This document shows, piece after piece, positions 8,910 through 17,501 of a stretch of 64,000 nt of DNA. The stretch's first letter is position 1, and every line of letters starts with the position of its first letter. The notes beneath the pieces were generated by a model that made no database searches, was not told the origin of the DNA, and saw nothing but the letters and a program-made list of their open reading frames with translations. The stretch is taken from positions 1-64,000 of the forward strand of contig JAOARD010000052.1 in assembly GCA_025210735.1 (NCBI GenBank). Reading direction: 5' to 3'. The DNA comes from Bacteroidales bacterium. GTDB lineage: Bacteria; Bacteroidota; Bacteroidia; Bacteroidales; UBA6680. Position numbers and translations under genes: made by a program.

Positions 8910-9158
8910 ATGATATTAACAGATATAGAAAGAAACGTAATAGAGCAGTTAAAGAAAGATGGATACTCATCAAACAAACTTACACCAGAAACCGATTTGA
9001 TAAATGATCTTAAGCTAACTGAGAAAGATATATACAATATTGGATGGAGGTTAAACATAGTTTGCGGAACAGATATTCCAATGCCTGAAAAATTACCTAA
9101 TGCGCGCATTAAGCAGATAGCAACGTATTTTATTGAACATACAGATAACGCAATTTAG
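8910..9158 (+). CDS. Acyl-carrier-protein-like protein lacking the serine
   Basis: 82 residues with the helix pattern of acyl carrier proteins: IERNVIEQLKKDGY, then LTPETDLINDLKLTEKDIYN, then LPNARIKQIATYFIEH. In true carriers the second block contains D-S-L with the serine that receives phosphopantetheine. Here the aligned positions read LTEKD, so Glu or Thr stands where Ser should be. It looks like the ACP-like DUF1493 group, but the assignment is from the pattern only. It follows the DUF2147-like gene by 18 bp and ends the efflux operon, before the structured sequence at 9177-9230. Confidence 0.6.
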   Translation: MILTDIERNVIEQLKKDGYSSNKLTPETDLINDLKLTEKDIYNIGWRLNIVCGTDIPMPEKLPNARIKQIATYFIEHTDNAI

Positions 9159-9176
9159 ATACATACCACTACCACA

Positions 9177-9230
9177 AGTCCCATACTCCTTTAGGTCATT
9201 GCTTTTTAATGATCTATCGGATATGGGACT
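9177..9230 (+). terminator. Nested inverted repeat, probable operon terminator
   Basis: The outer arms AGTCCCATA (9177-9185) and TATGGGACT (9222-9230) are perfectly complementary. Inside them GGTCATT and AATGATC form a second stem around a gctttt loop. There is no strong T-run directly after it, so it may be a structured RNA or attenuator as well as a terminator. Confidence 0.45.
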
Positions 9231-9299
9231 ATCCTTTACAACTATAAGAATGAGACAAAGCATGAAAATGGTTTTAGAAGCTGTTTGGATTTTTTATCA

Positions 9300-9389
9300 A
9301 TGAAACGAAGCATAAGTAAAGAATTTTCACACGCGAGAATGATTATAAATGCGAGTTCCATCTGGCAAATAAAAAACAGTACTAAACAT
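9300..9389 (+). repeat. Dispersed 90-nt leader element, copy A
   Basis: Begins ATGAAACGAAGCATAAG and ends exactly at the ATG at 9390. Its core GAGTTCCATCTGGCAAAT matches the copies at 21210, 46354 and 56416. A related 5' half (ATGAGACAAAGCATGAAAAT) stands just upstream at 9250, so this copy is partly duplicated. The mini-ORF frame in its 3' half (ENDYKCEFHLANKKQY) stops at a TAA 4 nt before the next ATG. It is also open in the frame that runs into the downstream gene. Confidence 0.75.
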
Positions 9390-9803
9390 ATGAAGCAACA
9401 AACATCTAAGGACAACAAAGTCAGAAAACAATTCTTCCTGATTATGTTCACAATATGTCTCTCTTTTATTGTAGATATATCCTACTTTGTAGTAAATATA
9501 GTTACCATACTAAATATGCCTATCAGGTATTTTAATTGCCTGTTTAACCAAAAGAGTCAAACTAACGATATTGCAGCAATACTTATCATGTCTTTGGTTA
9601 TTGTATCATCATTGTTAATTGGTCAACAGAAATATGTTATAAATAGTATATACATCTCTGTAAATACAATCATATCTGCTTTTAAAGGTAACATCATTAC
9701 AAAAACCAATAATACATTTAAAAGTGCTGTCAGTTTAACCAAATACACAATTAAATCAATACATCATATTATATATTTATCAGTACAGATAAGAGGTAAA
9801 TAG
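9390..9803 (+). CDS. Small hypothetical membrane protein
   Basis: 137 residues from the ATG at 9390 that directly follows the dispersed leader element; the frame is open back to 9285, but that part is the repeat. Residues about 12-35 (RKQFFLIMFTICLSFIVDIS) and about 70-90 (AAILIMSLVIVSSLLIG) are membrane segments. A longer weakly hydrophobic tail follows. I recognise no family and no catalytic motif. Codon use is AT-rich like its neighbours. It stands alone between the efflux operon and the convergent vanW gene. Confidence 0.45.
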   Translation: MKQQTSKDNKVRKQFFLIMFTICLSFIVDISYFVVNIVTILNMPIRYFNCLFNQKSQTNDIAAILIMSLVIVSSLLIGQQKYVINSIYISVNTIISAFKGNIITKTNNTFKSAVSLTKYTIKSIHHIIYLSVQIRGK

Positions 9804-9817
9804 GATATTACTCCTCT

Positions 9818-10639
9818 TCAATCCTCTGAAATAAACTCAGCAGGAGTATACATTACCTTGCCATAATTCTTAGATATAAGCTCCTCCTCTATTAAAGCTC
9901 CGCTTCTGAACTTTGCTATCTTATTTCTCCAAATCTCGTTTGATCTGTAGTAGTTACTTCCCTTCTTAATAAATTTATGATTACGCTCTTTAACGTGATA
10001 AGCAAAATCTAACTCCTCATTAATACGTAACTCTCCTTCAAGCAACTTCTCTGTAAGCCACAAATTAATCTGAAATGTCCACTCTGTATTATTGGTTATC
10101 TGAAAATCGCGATAGTTATAAAATACAGCTGCACCACTAGCCCATGGAAGGACTCTGCCGTTATCCGGAAACGGATCTATACTGTGGTGGTGCCTTTCGG
10201 TAATTGTAAGGGGTGAGTGCAGAGCCAACCAATGCAAAAGGTTTGCACTTTGGCATATCCCTCCGCCAATACCTGCCCTTGCCTTACCAAACGATAACTC
10301 AATACCCTCTTTATAACCTTTGCGCTTTGTTGGCAACCCCACCGTTTTACAGAAAGAGAATGTCTCTCCGGGTTTAATCAGCATTCCATTAATCCGCTCA
10401 ACAACAATTTTAAGGTTATCCACTTTGTTATATTGCAATTGCATATCAGTTTCGCCAAGCTTACGCAATAGTTTCGATTGATGCTTTTTGACCCTGAATG
10501 GTAACTTATCAAACCGCCTCTCTTCTGAATATCGTTTATCATCAAATATCCAGGAAACTTTTCTCCTTATTCGTTTCTCCCAAACAGATACAAAATATAG
10601 TGCAGGGTGTCTTTGCGACAGTAATTTTCTCTCAGCCAT
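9818..10639 (-). CDS. VanW family protein
   Basis: 273 residues. The diagnostic VanW core is visible: GMLIKPGETFSFCKTVGLPT, then GIELSFGKARAGIGGGICQS and LLHWLALHSPLTITERHHHS, then DPFPDNGRVLPWASGAAVFY. VanW occurs beside some vancomycin-resistance clusters, but most family members are unrelated to resistance and their biochemical role is unknown; a cell-wall-linked function is usually presumed. There is no signal peptide. The gene stands alone, divergent from the helicase gene with 149 bp between them. No vanA/H/X-type genes are near, so it should not be read as a resistance gene. Confidence 0.88.
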   Translation of the reverse strand: MAERKLLSQRHPALYFVSVWEKRIRRKVSWIFDDKRYSEERRFDKLPFRVKKHQSKLLRKLGETDMQLQYNKVDNLKIVVERINGMLIKPGETFSFCKTVGLPTKRKGYKEGIELSFGKARAGIGGGICQSANLLHWLALHSPLTITERHHHSIDPFPDNGRVLPWASGAAVFYNYRDFQITNNTEWTFQINLWLTEKLLEGELRINEELDFAYHVKERNHKFIKKGSNYYRSNEIWRNKIAKFRSGALIEEELISKNYGKVMYTPAEFISED

Positions 10640-10754
10640 TAAAATTCATAGATTATCTTAGTTGCACAAAGATATACAATACATCAAAAAAAGTCATTTA
10701 AACAGTTTCTTAATATTGCATAAACTAAAAGATAGATTTAAGATGTTTCTGTTA

Positions 10755-10762
10755 TACATTTG
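10755..10762 (+). promoter_or_regulatory. Putative -7 box of the helicase gene
   Basis: TACATTTG matches the TAnnTTTG consensus and lies 26 bp before the ATG at 10789. No convincing -33 element is seen at the expected distance. Confidence 0.4.
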
Positions 10763-10788
10763 TTGTCTTAAAATTTAAGCTAAACATT

Positions 10789-13581
10789 ATGTCGGTATCA
10801 AACATAATACAATACTACAGAGACTGCTACAGAGCTGATAATAGAGAACAGGTAATATACGACTTTCTTGACCGCAAAATTGAAGATAAAATATGCTTTG
10901 AGGGTAAAGAAGAGCTTATCACAGGCGAGTACCCTTTTGTTCCTATAGAGAACGGGAAAGCCGATAAGATAACAAAGAAACTGACTATATTCAGCAAAGA
11001 GAAAGAGTTACTATACGCAACCTTCTTCATATGCGGAGACTATACCGATTTCAGAGGCGAAACAAAACGTCTGTGTGCGCCGCTGTTTTATTATCCGGCA
11101 GAGATAATGGTTAAAGACGATCTGTCGTACGTAAAAATTAATGATACAGACCGAAGAATTAACTACCCTTTAATATCAATGCTTACTAAGGATAGCGATG
11201 ATAATATACATAACGATAACCTATTTAAGAACCTACCTAAAGACCTCATCAGATTTGAGGATATAAACCTTATTACAGAGGTAATAAAAAAGTATTTTAC
11301 TGATGTCGATTTCAGCAACATATACAGCTATCCACAAAATGAATCTATAGCTGAATTAAAGAGAGAAGCTACAAAAGCTGCAAAAAGTAATGGCTTATCA
11401 CTAATACCATCGTCAATTCTGGGTATTGTTGAAAAATCGTCAAATACAAGAGGTGTAATAAATGAACTTACTGAACTGGCAGATACCCCTGATCTATCAA
11501 CTCCACTCCTCTCTTTACTATCTGACGATAGCAAGAGTAGTAATAAAACATACAAAAAGGGTAATCTGCCACTAATACTTAGCCATGCACAGCAGGCAAT
11601 TCTTAAATCGGCATCAATAAATCCGCTTACCCTTATTGTTGGGCCTCCGGGAACTGGTAAAACATACACTATAAGTGCCATTGCATTAGAACACCTTAGC
11701 CGTGGTAAATCTGTACTTATAGCATCACGTACCGATGAGGCTGTTGATGTTATTGCTACAAAGGTATTTGAACAGACAGGTATAAGCAGATGTGTTGTGC
11801 GCACAGGTAAAAAACGATCGTACGCTACACCTCTCAGACGATTCCTGAAATCAATCATCACAAGGTCATACAAATTAAGATATCTGTTAAAAGAGTTTGA
11901 TCTTACAAAAAATATAAAGGATAACAATCTTAATAGAATCATTGAACAGTTATCTGACGATATAGACAAACAGTGCAGTACTATAAATAAGATTGAGACG
12001 GATTTAATTAAAGAGTCAGAGAATGAGATAAAATGGGGCAAACATCTTAGCAGAGAGGACGAGAGCTTTCTGGACAGACTAAAAACAAAATACCTGAATA
12101 TCAGAAACAGAATTCAGACACCTCTATGGGAACACAACAGTATGCTTCACAGGAATGACAAAGAACTATCTGAATCTATTCTTAAACTTATTCGCCTAAA
12201 ATATGTAAGCAGAATATACAGTGTACTGAATAACAACTGGAAAGATATTATGATGTTTCGCGAAGCACTGATGCTTAACAGCGATACCGAAAGGCTAAAA
12301 AAACTAAACGATATCAATTTTAATGCTGTACTCCGTGCCTTTCCTATATGGCTCACAAACCTGTCTGAAGTAAAAGACTCAATACCATTTAAGAAAGAGA
12401 TGTTTGATGTTGTAATAATTGACGAAGCCACACAGTGCGATATTGCAAGCTGTCTGCCATTAATTCAAAGGGGCAAAAGAGTTGTTTTTGCAGGTGATCC
12501 GTGCCAGTTAAGACATGTATCTTTCCTCTCTAAAGGTATACAGTCAATGCTAAAACAGAAATACAGTTTAGAGAATACTGACGACTCTATGTTAAACTAC
12601 AGAGACAGGAGTATTCTTGATCTGGCTATTACACGCCTTAAATCAGGTGATCAGGTTGCCATGCTTGATGAACATTTCAGAAGTATTGAACCTATTATAA
12701 ATTTCAGTAACAAACAGTTTTACGATGGAGGTTTGAGAGTTATGACATCCAGACCCGATTTAAAAGAGAGAGGGATATACACTATTAACTGCAATGGCGA
12801 AAGGGATAAAAAAGGTGTAAATACAACAGAGGCAGATATGCTTATGTTAAATATTCGTAAACAGGTAGACGAAGAAAAAGATGTTAATGATTCATTATGT
12901 ACATCAATAGGAGTACTCTCTCCATTCAGGAATCAGGTTGATATACTTATAAAAAAACTTACCGATAACTTCACCACAGAAGAGATTGAACGCCATAAAA
13001 TACGCATTGGCACTGCTTATGCATTTCAGGGTGAAGAACGTGATATTATGCACATATCATTTGCTGTAGATAATAATAGCCATCACTCTGCATTTATACA
13101 TCTTAATAAGGAGGATGTATTTAATGTATCAATAACCAGAGCACGACTAAAGCAGTTTATATATATATCTGTATCAAAGAACAATCTTAAACCAGAATCT
13201 TTACTAAGAAAGTATCTTGAAAGTACAGAACAATACAACAAAAAATATATCCCTGACAACAGTACACAAGATACGTTTCTGAATGAGGTAAAAGAGCTAA
13301 TTAATAAATGGGAAATAAATAGTTACTGGTCTGATTTTACAATTGCAAACCTGAAAATAGATCTTCTTGTTAAACATAATAACAACTATATTGGTATAGA
13401 TCTGGTCGGGTATCCGGGTGAATACGAAGATATATTTGGTATTGAGCGATACCGAATACTAAACAGAGCCGGAATAAAGATATTCCCTCTACCTTACTCC
13501 GATTGGTATTTTGCCAAAGAGAATACTCAGAACACACTTAAAAGATTCATAATTGAACCGGACAAGATATATAATAACTAA
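10789..13581 (+). CDS. SF1 helicase with C-terminal Vsr/MTES_1575-like nuclease domain
   Basis: 930 residues of the UPF1/DNA2-like superfamily 1 (AAA_11/AAA_12) type. Walker A is GPPGTGKT at 285-292 and Walker B is VVIIDEATQCD with the Asp-Glu at 545-546. Later motifs are AGDPCQLRHVS, MLDEHFRS, AYAFQGEERDIM and NVSITRAR. The last 110 residues resemble the REase_MTES_1575 group of PD-(D/E)xK nucleases: IDLLV with D858, GIDLVG with D871, then ERYRILNRAGIKIFPLPYSD. The catalytic lysine position is Val, as happens in Vsr-like members. Such fusions occur in nucleic-acid repair and phage-defence loci, but no partner gene lies beside it, so the role stays open. A strong terminator follows at 13605. 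Confidence 0.85.
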   Translation: MSVSNIIQYYRDCYRADNREQVIYDFLDRKIEDKICFEGKEELITGEYPFVPIENGKADKITKKLTIFSKEKELLYATFFICGDYTDFRGETKRLCAPLFYYPAEIMVKDDLSYVKINDTDRRINYPLISMLTKDSDDNIHNDNLFKNLPKDLIRFEDINLITEVIKKYFTDVDFSNIYSYPQNESIAELKREATKAAKSNGLSLIPSSILGIVEKSSNTRGVINELTELADTPDLSTPLLSLLSDDSKSSNKTYKKGNLPLILSHAQQAILKSASINPLTLIVGPPGTGKTYTISAIALEHLSRGKSVLIASRTDEAVDVIATKVFEQTGISRCVVRTGKKRSYATPLRRFLKSIITRSYKLRYLLKEFDLTKNIKDNNLNRIIEQLSDDIDKQCSTINKIETDLIKESENEIKWGKHLSREDESFLDRLKTKYLNIRNRIQTPLWEHNSMLHRNDKELSESILKLIRLKYVSRIYSVLNNNWKDIMMFREALMLNSDTERLKKLNDINFNAVLRAFPIWLTNLSEVKDSIPFKKEMFDVVIIDEATQCDIASCLPLIQRGKRVVFAGDPCQLRHVSFLSKGIQSMLKQKYSLENTDDSMLNYRDRSILDLAITRLKSGDQVAMLDEHFRSIEPIINFSNKQFYDGGLRVMTSRPDLKERGIYTINCNGERDKKGVNTTEADMLMLNIRKQVDEEKDVNDSLCTSIGVLSPFRNQVDILIKKLTDNFTTEEIERHKIRIGTAYAFQGEERDIMHISFAVDNNSHHSAFIHLNKEDVFNVSITRARLKQFIYISVSKNNLKPESLLRKYLESTEQYNKKYIPDNSTQDTFLNEVKELINKWEINSYWSDFTIANLKIDLLVKHNNNYIGIDLVGYPGEYEDIFGIERYRILNRAGIKIFPLPYSDWYFAKENTQNTLKRFIIEPDKIYNN

Positions 13582-13604
13582 ATAATATTTACCCGTAATG
13601 ACTT

Positions 13605-13642
13605 AACAGGTGTGATAAAATACAAATCACACCTGTTTTTTT
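13605..13642 (+). terminator. Intrinsic terminator after the helicase gene
   Basis: A perfect 12-bp stem AACAGGTGTGAT / ATCACACCTGTT with a 9-nt loop is followed by a run of T. It begins 23 bp after the stop codon. Confidence 0.9.
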
Positions 13643-13768
13643 AACACATAGTTAAACAATAATAATCTTAACAATCAGCACTTAACCCCGTAACTAAGTA
13701 ACGTATATTTATCTATACGTAAACATAAATTTAATAATGATTTATACCTATACTTTTAGCTGTTTTAT

Positions 13769-13776
13769 TATATTTG
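13769..13776 (+). promoter_or_regulatory. Putative -7 box of the T9SS protein gene
   Basis: TATATTTG (TAnnTTTG type), 31 bp before the ATG at 13808; a T-rich stretch lies about 20 bp upstream, but there is no clear TTG. Confidence 0.4.
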
Positions 13777-13807
13777 ATCGATTATTAATTTTATTAAAAA
13801 AACCAAA

Positions 13808-14704
13808 ATGAAACATTTTACACTTTTAGCATTATTCTTATGCTCAATTATCGGTCTTCAGGCACAGGAGAAAACAACAAGAGGCGGTTATATCTCAGGA
13901 TATGAGATTCTGTGTAGCACTAACCAAAGAAGCTATACAGCAAGAAACTTACCTAGCGGAACAACAGTTGTTTGGTCTGTATCTCCTCAATTAACTGTAA
14001 TTAGCACAAACGGTAATACAATTACTGTTAAGCCAGCAAACAGTAATTACTACGGAAATGCATATATATATGCAAATTATGCTGCAAACTCAATTATAAA
14101 AACAATACACATTGGTACTCCAAAACCACAAATATGGGGAATGTATGAGGAAGATTGCCACTGTATGGTAGCACGTATTGAAGTTGGAAAAAACTATTAC
14201 CTGAGAGCTTATGGTAACAATCTGTCTAATAACGATTCTGACTACAGGTGGACAATATCATCTCCAAACTCAGGTCTACCTATTGGTCCAAGAGATCGTT
14301 TTATTGAACTACCAATGCTAGGTGGAGGAAAACAACTTGATTTTATTCCAAGAAGTACAGGAACACACCATTTTACCCTAAAATATAATGGCGTTTGCGG
14401 ATGGAGTCAGGAAGCAGAAAGAGATTTTTATGTTGAAGAGGGTGGTTATTACGAATATCGTACATACCCTAATCCAGCAAAAGATTTCATTAATATCGAG
14501 AGAGTATCAACTGTTGATTCAAGAGAGTCAGATGCTACTATATGCAATATAAAGGTGTATGACAATATGCAGAATATTGTAGCTACAAAGAAGAATTGTT
14601 CAGCAAATACAAGATTAAATATATCTGATCTTAAACCTGGACAATATATTATAAGAATTGAGAATGGTAATAGTGTAAAAGCTATTCAGTTTATGAAAAG
14701 ATAA
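13808..14704 (+). CDS. Secreted protein with type IX sorting domain
   Basis: 298 residues. A signal peptide (LLALFLCSIIGLQAQ) leads into PKD/Ig-like beta-rich sequence (ARNLPSGTTVVWSVSPQLTV and VKPANSNYYGNAYIYANYAA). The last 80 residues are a type-A T9SS C-terminal domain: YPNPAKDFINIERVS, then KVYDNMQNIVATKK and LNISDLKPGQYIIRIENGN. It is therefore exported by Sec and then moved to the surface or released by the type IX system, with the C-terminal domain removed. No catalytic motif is visible. The gene is monocistronic, with its own -7 box and a hairpin after the stop. Confidence 0.88.
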   Translation: MKHFTLLALFLCSIIGLQAQEKTTRGGYISGYEILCSTNQRSYTARNLPSGTTVVWSVSPQLTVISTNGNTITVKPANSNYYGNAYIYANYAANSIIKTIHIGTPKPQIWGMYEEDCHCMVARIEVGKNYYLRAYGNNLSNNDSDYRWTISSPNSGLPIGPRDRFIELPMLGGGKQLDFIPRSTGTHHFTLKYNGVCGWSQEAERDFYVEEGGYYEYRTYPNPAKDFINIERVSTVDSRESDATICNIKVYDNMQNIVATKKNCSANTRLNISDLKPGQYIIRIENGNSVKAIQFMKR

Positions 14705-14719
14705 TACTATAAAACAAGC

Positions 14720-14741
14720 CACCCTCCGTTACCGGAGGGTG
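14720..14741 (+). terminator. Hairpin after the T9SS protein gene
   Basis: CACCCTCCG and CGGAGGGTG form a stem of 9 bp with a short TTAC loop, 16 bp after the stop. There is no T-run, so it may act with a termination factor or protect the mRNA 3' end. Confidence 0.6.
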
Positions 14742-15149
14742 ACTTAAGTTTCACGATCAAGTTGTATCATCTGTCAGTAGCAATTTCAATAACAACCTTA
14801 TAACTATGGGTAACCTCAAAACAATTCATTATCAATCTTCTCTGCAATGACAAATAACTTAATCTGAACCCCTGTCGTTTTTTTAACTAATCCCACTTTC
14901 TGATACGATACATTTAGTTATAACACTAAATAGATTTGACAAACAACCAATCATAAGAGACCAGTACACTGTTACATTTAGCGAGTATAAAATTTAAGAA
15001 TTAAAGAATTTGCAAATATACATCTGCAAATTAGGTATACTACTATGTAAAACTAGCTGTTTATTGTTCCTTTATAATGGTAAGCTCCTCTCTAAACAAA
15101 CAATATTCAAAAGTAGAAATTGAGACAGGTGTGTTGCAAATATTTGATG
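14742..15149. other. Gene-free interval
   Basis: About 400 AT-rich bases between two convergent units. I see no ORF with a plausible start, no tRNA and no repeat shared with other parts of the window. Confidence 0.6.
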
Positions 15150-15177
15150 CAAAAAAAAGCTGCCAGAAGGCAGCTTG
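15150..15177 (-). terminator. Terminator of the 212-residue hypothetical gene
   Basis: On the minus strand, AAGCTGCC / GGCAGCTT flank a short loop and are followed by a run of eight T, just after the stop at 15186. Confidence 0.9.
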
Positions 15178-15185
15178 AAATATTA

Positions 15186-15824
15186 TTAGAAATTAAGATC
15201 TTTATCTTTGGCTTTACGCAAAACAAATGCTCCTAAAAGCTCATGAAGCACATCTGCTCTACGCTCAGATATATCTTCAGGTTTTAACTGCTCATCAATC
15301 TCACGTGTTATATCACTCATTATGGTCTCATTTGTATAATCAGAATTTAATGCAGATAACTTCTGAAGATCGCTCCATACCATAAGGTTCATATAAGTGC
15401 CCATAACTCCTCTCAATGCCGAAGGAAATTCTACGTCAGAATTATTGTTTTCTGGTTGCAGAATCGTAATTATACTATCATAAAAAGTCTCAGATGTTGT
15501 ATAAAGTAACAGAATCCTGTCTCTAAGAATCTTAAACTGCATTTCAGCATCCTTTGAATACAGATCTAAAGCTCTTGAATAATACAAATAAGCTAAATGA
15601 GTAATAACAAGATTTGTCTCCTCATTAAGAAATACATCTCTGTGATACATACTTGTACAAGCTTTTGCCAGAGTATATATTTTGTTATTATCCCAAAGTA
15701 CATGTGGTTCCTGATCTATCTCAAAAAACAGTTCCTCAAGTAGTTCATCGGTAAGATCAACATTACCCTCTTTCATGCTGGACTTAACATTTTCCAATAT
15801 ATCAATCAATCCTTGTTCTTCCAT
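15186..15824 (-). CDS. Hypothetical helical protein
   Basis: 212 residues, acidic, without signal peptide or membrane segment, and predicted by eye to be all helix (for example ITHLAYLYYSRALDLYSKDA and MSDITREIDEQLKPEDISER). The arrangement suggests a TPR-like or adaptor fold in the cytoplasm, but I recognise no family. It is single-gene, with a good terminator downstream. It is divergent from the 15892 gene, with which it shares a 67-bp intergenic region. Confidence 0.7.
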   Translation of the reverse strand: MEEQGLIDILENVKSSMKEGNVDLTDELLEELFFEIDQEPHVLWDNNKIYTLAKACTSMYHRDVFLNEETNLVITHLAYLYYSRALDLYSKDAEMQFKILRDRILLLYTTSETFYDSIITILQPENNNSDVEFPSALRGVMGTYMNLMVWSDLQKLSALNSDYTNETIMSDITREIDEQLKPEDISERRADVLHELLGAFVLRKAKDKDLNF

Positions 15825-15891
15825 AACTAAATAGTTTTTTGTACGTACAAAATTACAAAAGCTTCTTAATGTTAAAAGTTAATTTATTACA

Positions 15892-16653
15892 ATGTTTATG
15901 GGTTTAAAAACATACTTTTTTTTTCTTTTTGTACTCACCTTTTCCTCAGCAATTTATGGACAAACAATAAAAAAAATATATTCAGAAAAATTTAACGGAA
16001 CAAAGTGGTCAAAGAAAATGCCTCATACAAAGAGCATATATTACAACGATAAAAATCAGGTTACTAAAGAGATAACACACTCCGAACTTGGTGATACAAC
16101 AACTATATACGAATACAACATTATAAACCAATTAGTTAAAACAGAATCTTTTATACATGACACTTTACTTACAGGATTCTCTCGCTTTTATTACTCACCA
16201 AAAGGTTTCCTTGTAAGAGAGAATAATTATAATCCGAACGAAGAGTTAATATCAAGATATATTTACGGCTATAATAAAAAAGGTCAGCTTGCAGAGACAC
16301 AATATTTTCTGAATAACGAATTAAAGTGGCGTTTCAACTTCTATGAGTATAGCGACTCACTTTGTATAACCAAGGTAAGAATTATATATAAGCGTTTTAG
16401 CCGTATTGCAATGGAATCGTGGACAATGAAATATGACGAACAGGGAGTACTAAAAAGGATTATAAAAAGAAACAGTAAAACCAAACGCGATGTTGAGGAG
16501 ATAAGCTACTACTATTCTTTGCGTAGAAATCAGCTTACAAGGCAAATCACATTTAACGGAATAGGAACGCCACTATACAAAGAGAGTTATAAATATGAAG
16601 CTATAAAACCAAAAGAACAGGATTCTATAATAAAAAATAAGGAACTTCCTTAA
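15892..16653 (+). CDS. Secreted protein with YD/RHS-like tyrosine-rich repeats
   Basis: 253 residues with a signal peptide (KTYFFFLFVLTFSSAIYG). The body repeats a strand-turn pattern in which Tyr/Asn-rich strands alternate with Gly-Asn turns: YNDKNQVTKEI, YNIINQLVKTE, YGYNKKGQLAETQYFLNNEL, YDEQGVLKRII. This resembles YD/RHS-type beta repeats and is common in Bacteroidota periplasmic proteins of unknown role. Its 3' end overlaps the 3' end of the convergent thioredoxin-like gene by 4 bp (16650-16653). Confidence 0.72.
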   Translation: MFMGLKTYFFFLFVLTFSSAIYGQTIKKIYSEKFNGTKWSKKMPHTKSIYYNDKNQVTKEITHSELGDTTTIYEYNIINQLVKTESFIHDTLLTGFSRFYYSPKGFLVRENNYNPNEELISRYIYGYNKKGQLAETQYFLNNELKWRFNFYEYSDSLCITKVRIIYKRFSRIAMESWTMKYDEQGVLKRIIKRNSKTKRDVEEISYYYSLRRNQLTRQITFNGIGTPLYKESYKYEAIKPKEQDSIIKNKELP

Positions 16654-17174
16654 AGGAGCTCCTTAATCTTATCTATCATTGCATCAAACTCGTTGCGTTC
16701 AAACAATCTGGTAAGGAATACAATCTTACCATTTTTATCAATTATTACATTACGGGTAACTCCACTCCTCTTATCGGCATACAACTGAAATATCTCAGAC
16801 TCTTCATCAAGAATAAGAGGATATGTTACCTTCATCTTCTTTGCAAACTTATTTACAACTTCCTGCTTCTCTCCTCTGTCAACACCAAGTAGTGCAAAAT
16901 CCTTATCCTTAAAAACCTTCCATATCTCCTTCTCAATATGTGGCATCTCTTTACGGCATACAGAGCACCAACTTGCAGTAAATTGTAACATAACCACTTT
17001 ACCTCTGAGATCGCTCAGTTTTACAGACTTCCTGCCATCGGCATAATTCACTGTAAAATCAGGAGCCATATCACCAACCTTTACCACAAACCCTCTCTTA
17101 TCTGCCTTTTGAGCAACTACACCAGCTACACTAAAAAGTATAAGCACAAATGCAGTAATCCATCTTAACTTCAT
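16650..17174 (-). CDS. TlpA-like periplasmic thioredoxin
   Basis: 174 residues with a signal peptide cleaved near VVAQ. It has the AhpC/TSA-type TlpA/ResA fold: VKVGDMAPDFTVNYADGRK, then the redox motif ASWCSVCRKEMPHIE with C70 and C73. It probably reduces disulfides of exported proteins or acts in cytochrome or stress pathways. It is the last gene of a leftward operon with a TPR protein (12 bp upstream) and a SiaC protein. The CSVC active site differs from the common CGPC or CxPC and would be more oxidising or reducing in an unknown way. Confidence 0.88.
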   Translation of the reverse strand: MKLRWITAFVLILFSVAGVVAQKADKRGFVVKVGDMAPDFTVNYADGRKSVKLSDLRGKVVMLQFTASWCSVCRKEMPHIEKEIWKVFKDKDFALLGVDRGEKQEVVNKFAKKMKVTYPLILDEESEIFQLYADKRSGVTRNVIIDKNGKIVFLTRLFERNEFDAMIDKIKELL

Positions 17175-17186
17175 AAATATAATTTT

Positions 17187-17498
17187 TTACAAGTTCGGAA
17201 TTATCTCATCGTCGGTATAAGCATTCTCAAAGTAAAACGTATTACGTATTGCTGTAATATTATCAATAAGAGTTATACCTGTTTTTGCAAATTCATAATC
17301 AGGATTTATATCCAGGGCTTTATTGTACAGATTAATTGCCTCACCAAATTTCTGCATCTTATATCTTATTCTGCCTAAATATGCATAAGCAATATCGTGA
17401 TTTTCTTTGCTCTCCTTCAAATATTTTTGAATCAATTGCTCCGCCTCATCTAATCTATAATCTTCGTACGCCTCAATTGCAATCTTCAAACTATCCAT
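17187..17498 (-). CDS. TPR repeat protein
   Basis: 103 residues with two to three tetratricopeptide repeats: AYAYLGRIRYKMQKFGEAIN and LYNKALDINPDYEFAKTGIT show the usual Trp/Leu/Gly/Tyr/Ala/Pro spacing. It lies 3 bp after the SiaC-like gene and 12 bp before the TlpA-like gene, so the three are one transcript. It is likely a protein-binding adaptor; the partner may be the SiaC protein encoded immediately upstream. Confidence 0.8.
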   Translation of the reverse strand: MDSLKIAIEAYEDYRLDEAEQLIQKYLKESKENHDIAYAYLGRIRYKMQKFGEAINLYNKALDINPDYEFAKTGITLIDNITAIRNTFYFENAYTDDEIIPNL

Positions 17499-17501
17499 TC
17501 A

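Noticed and set aside
9818..10639. vanW as a glycopeptide-resistance gene
   Set aside because: VanW family members are widespread without vanHAX; none of those genes or a VanRS system is near.
11328..12041. 237-codon ORF on the minus strand
   Set aside because: Antisense to the helicase gene, including its Walker A region; no independent start or family pattern.
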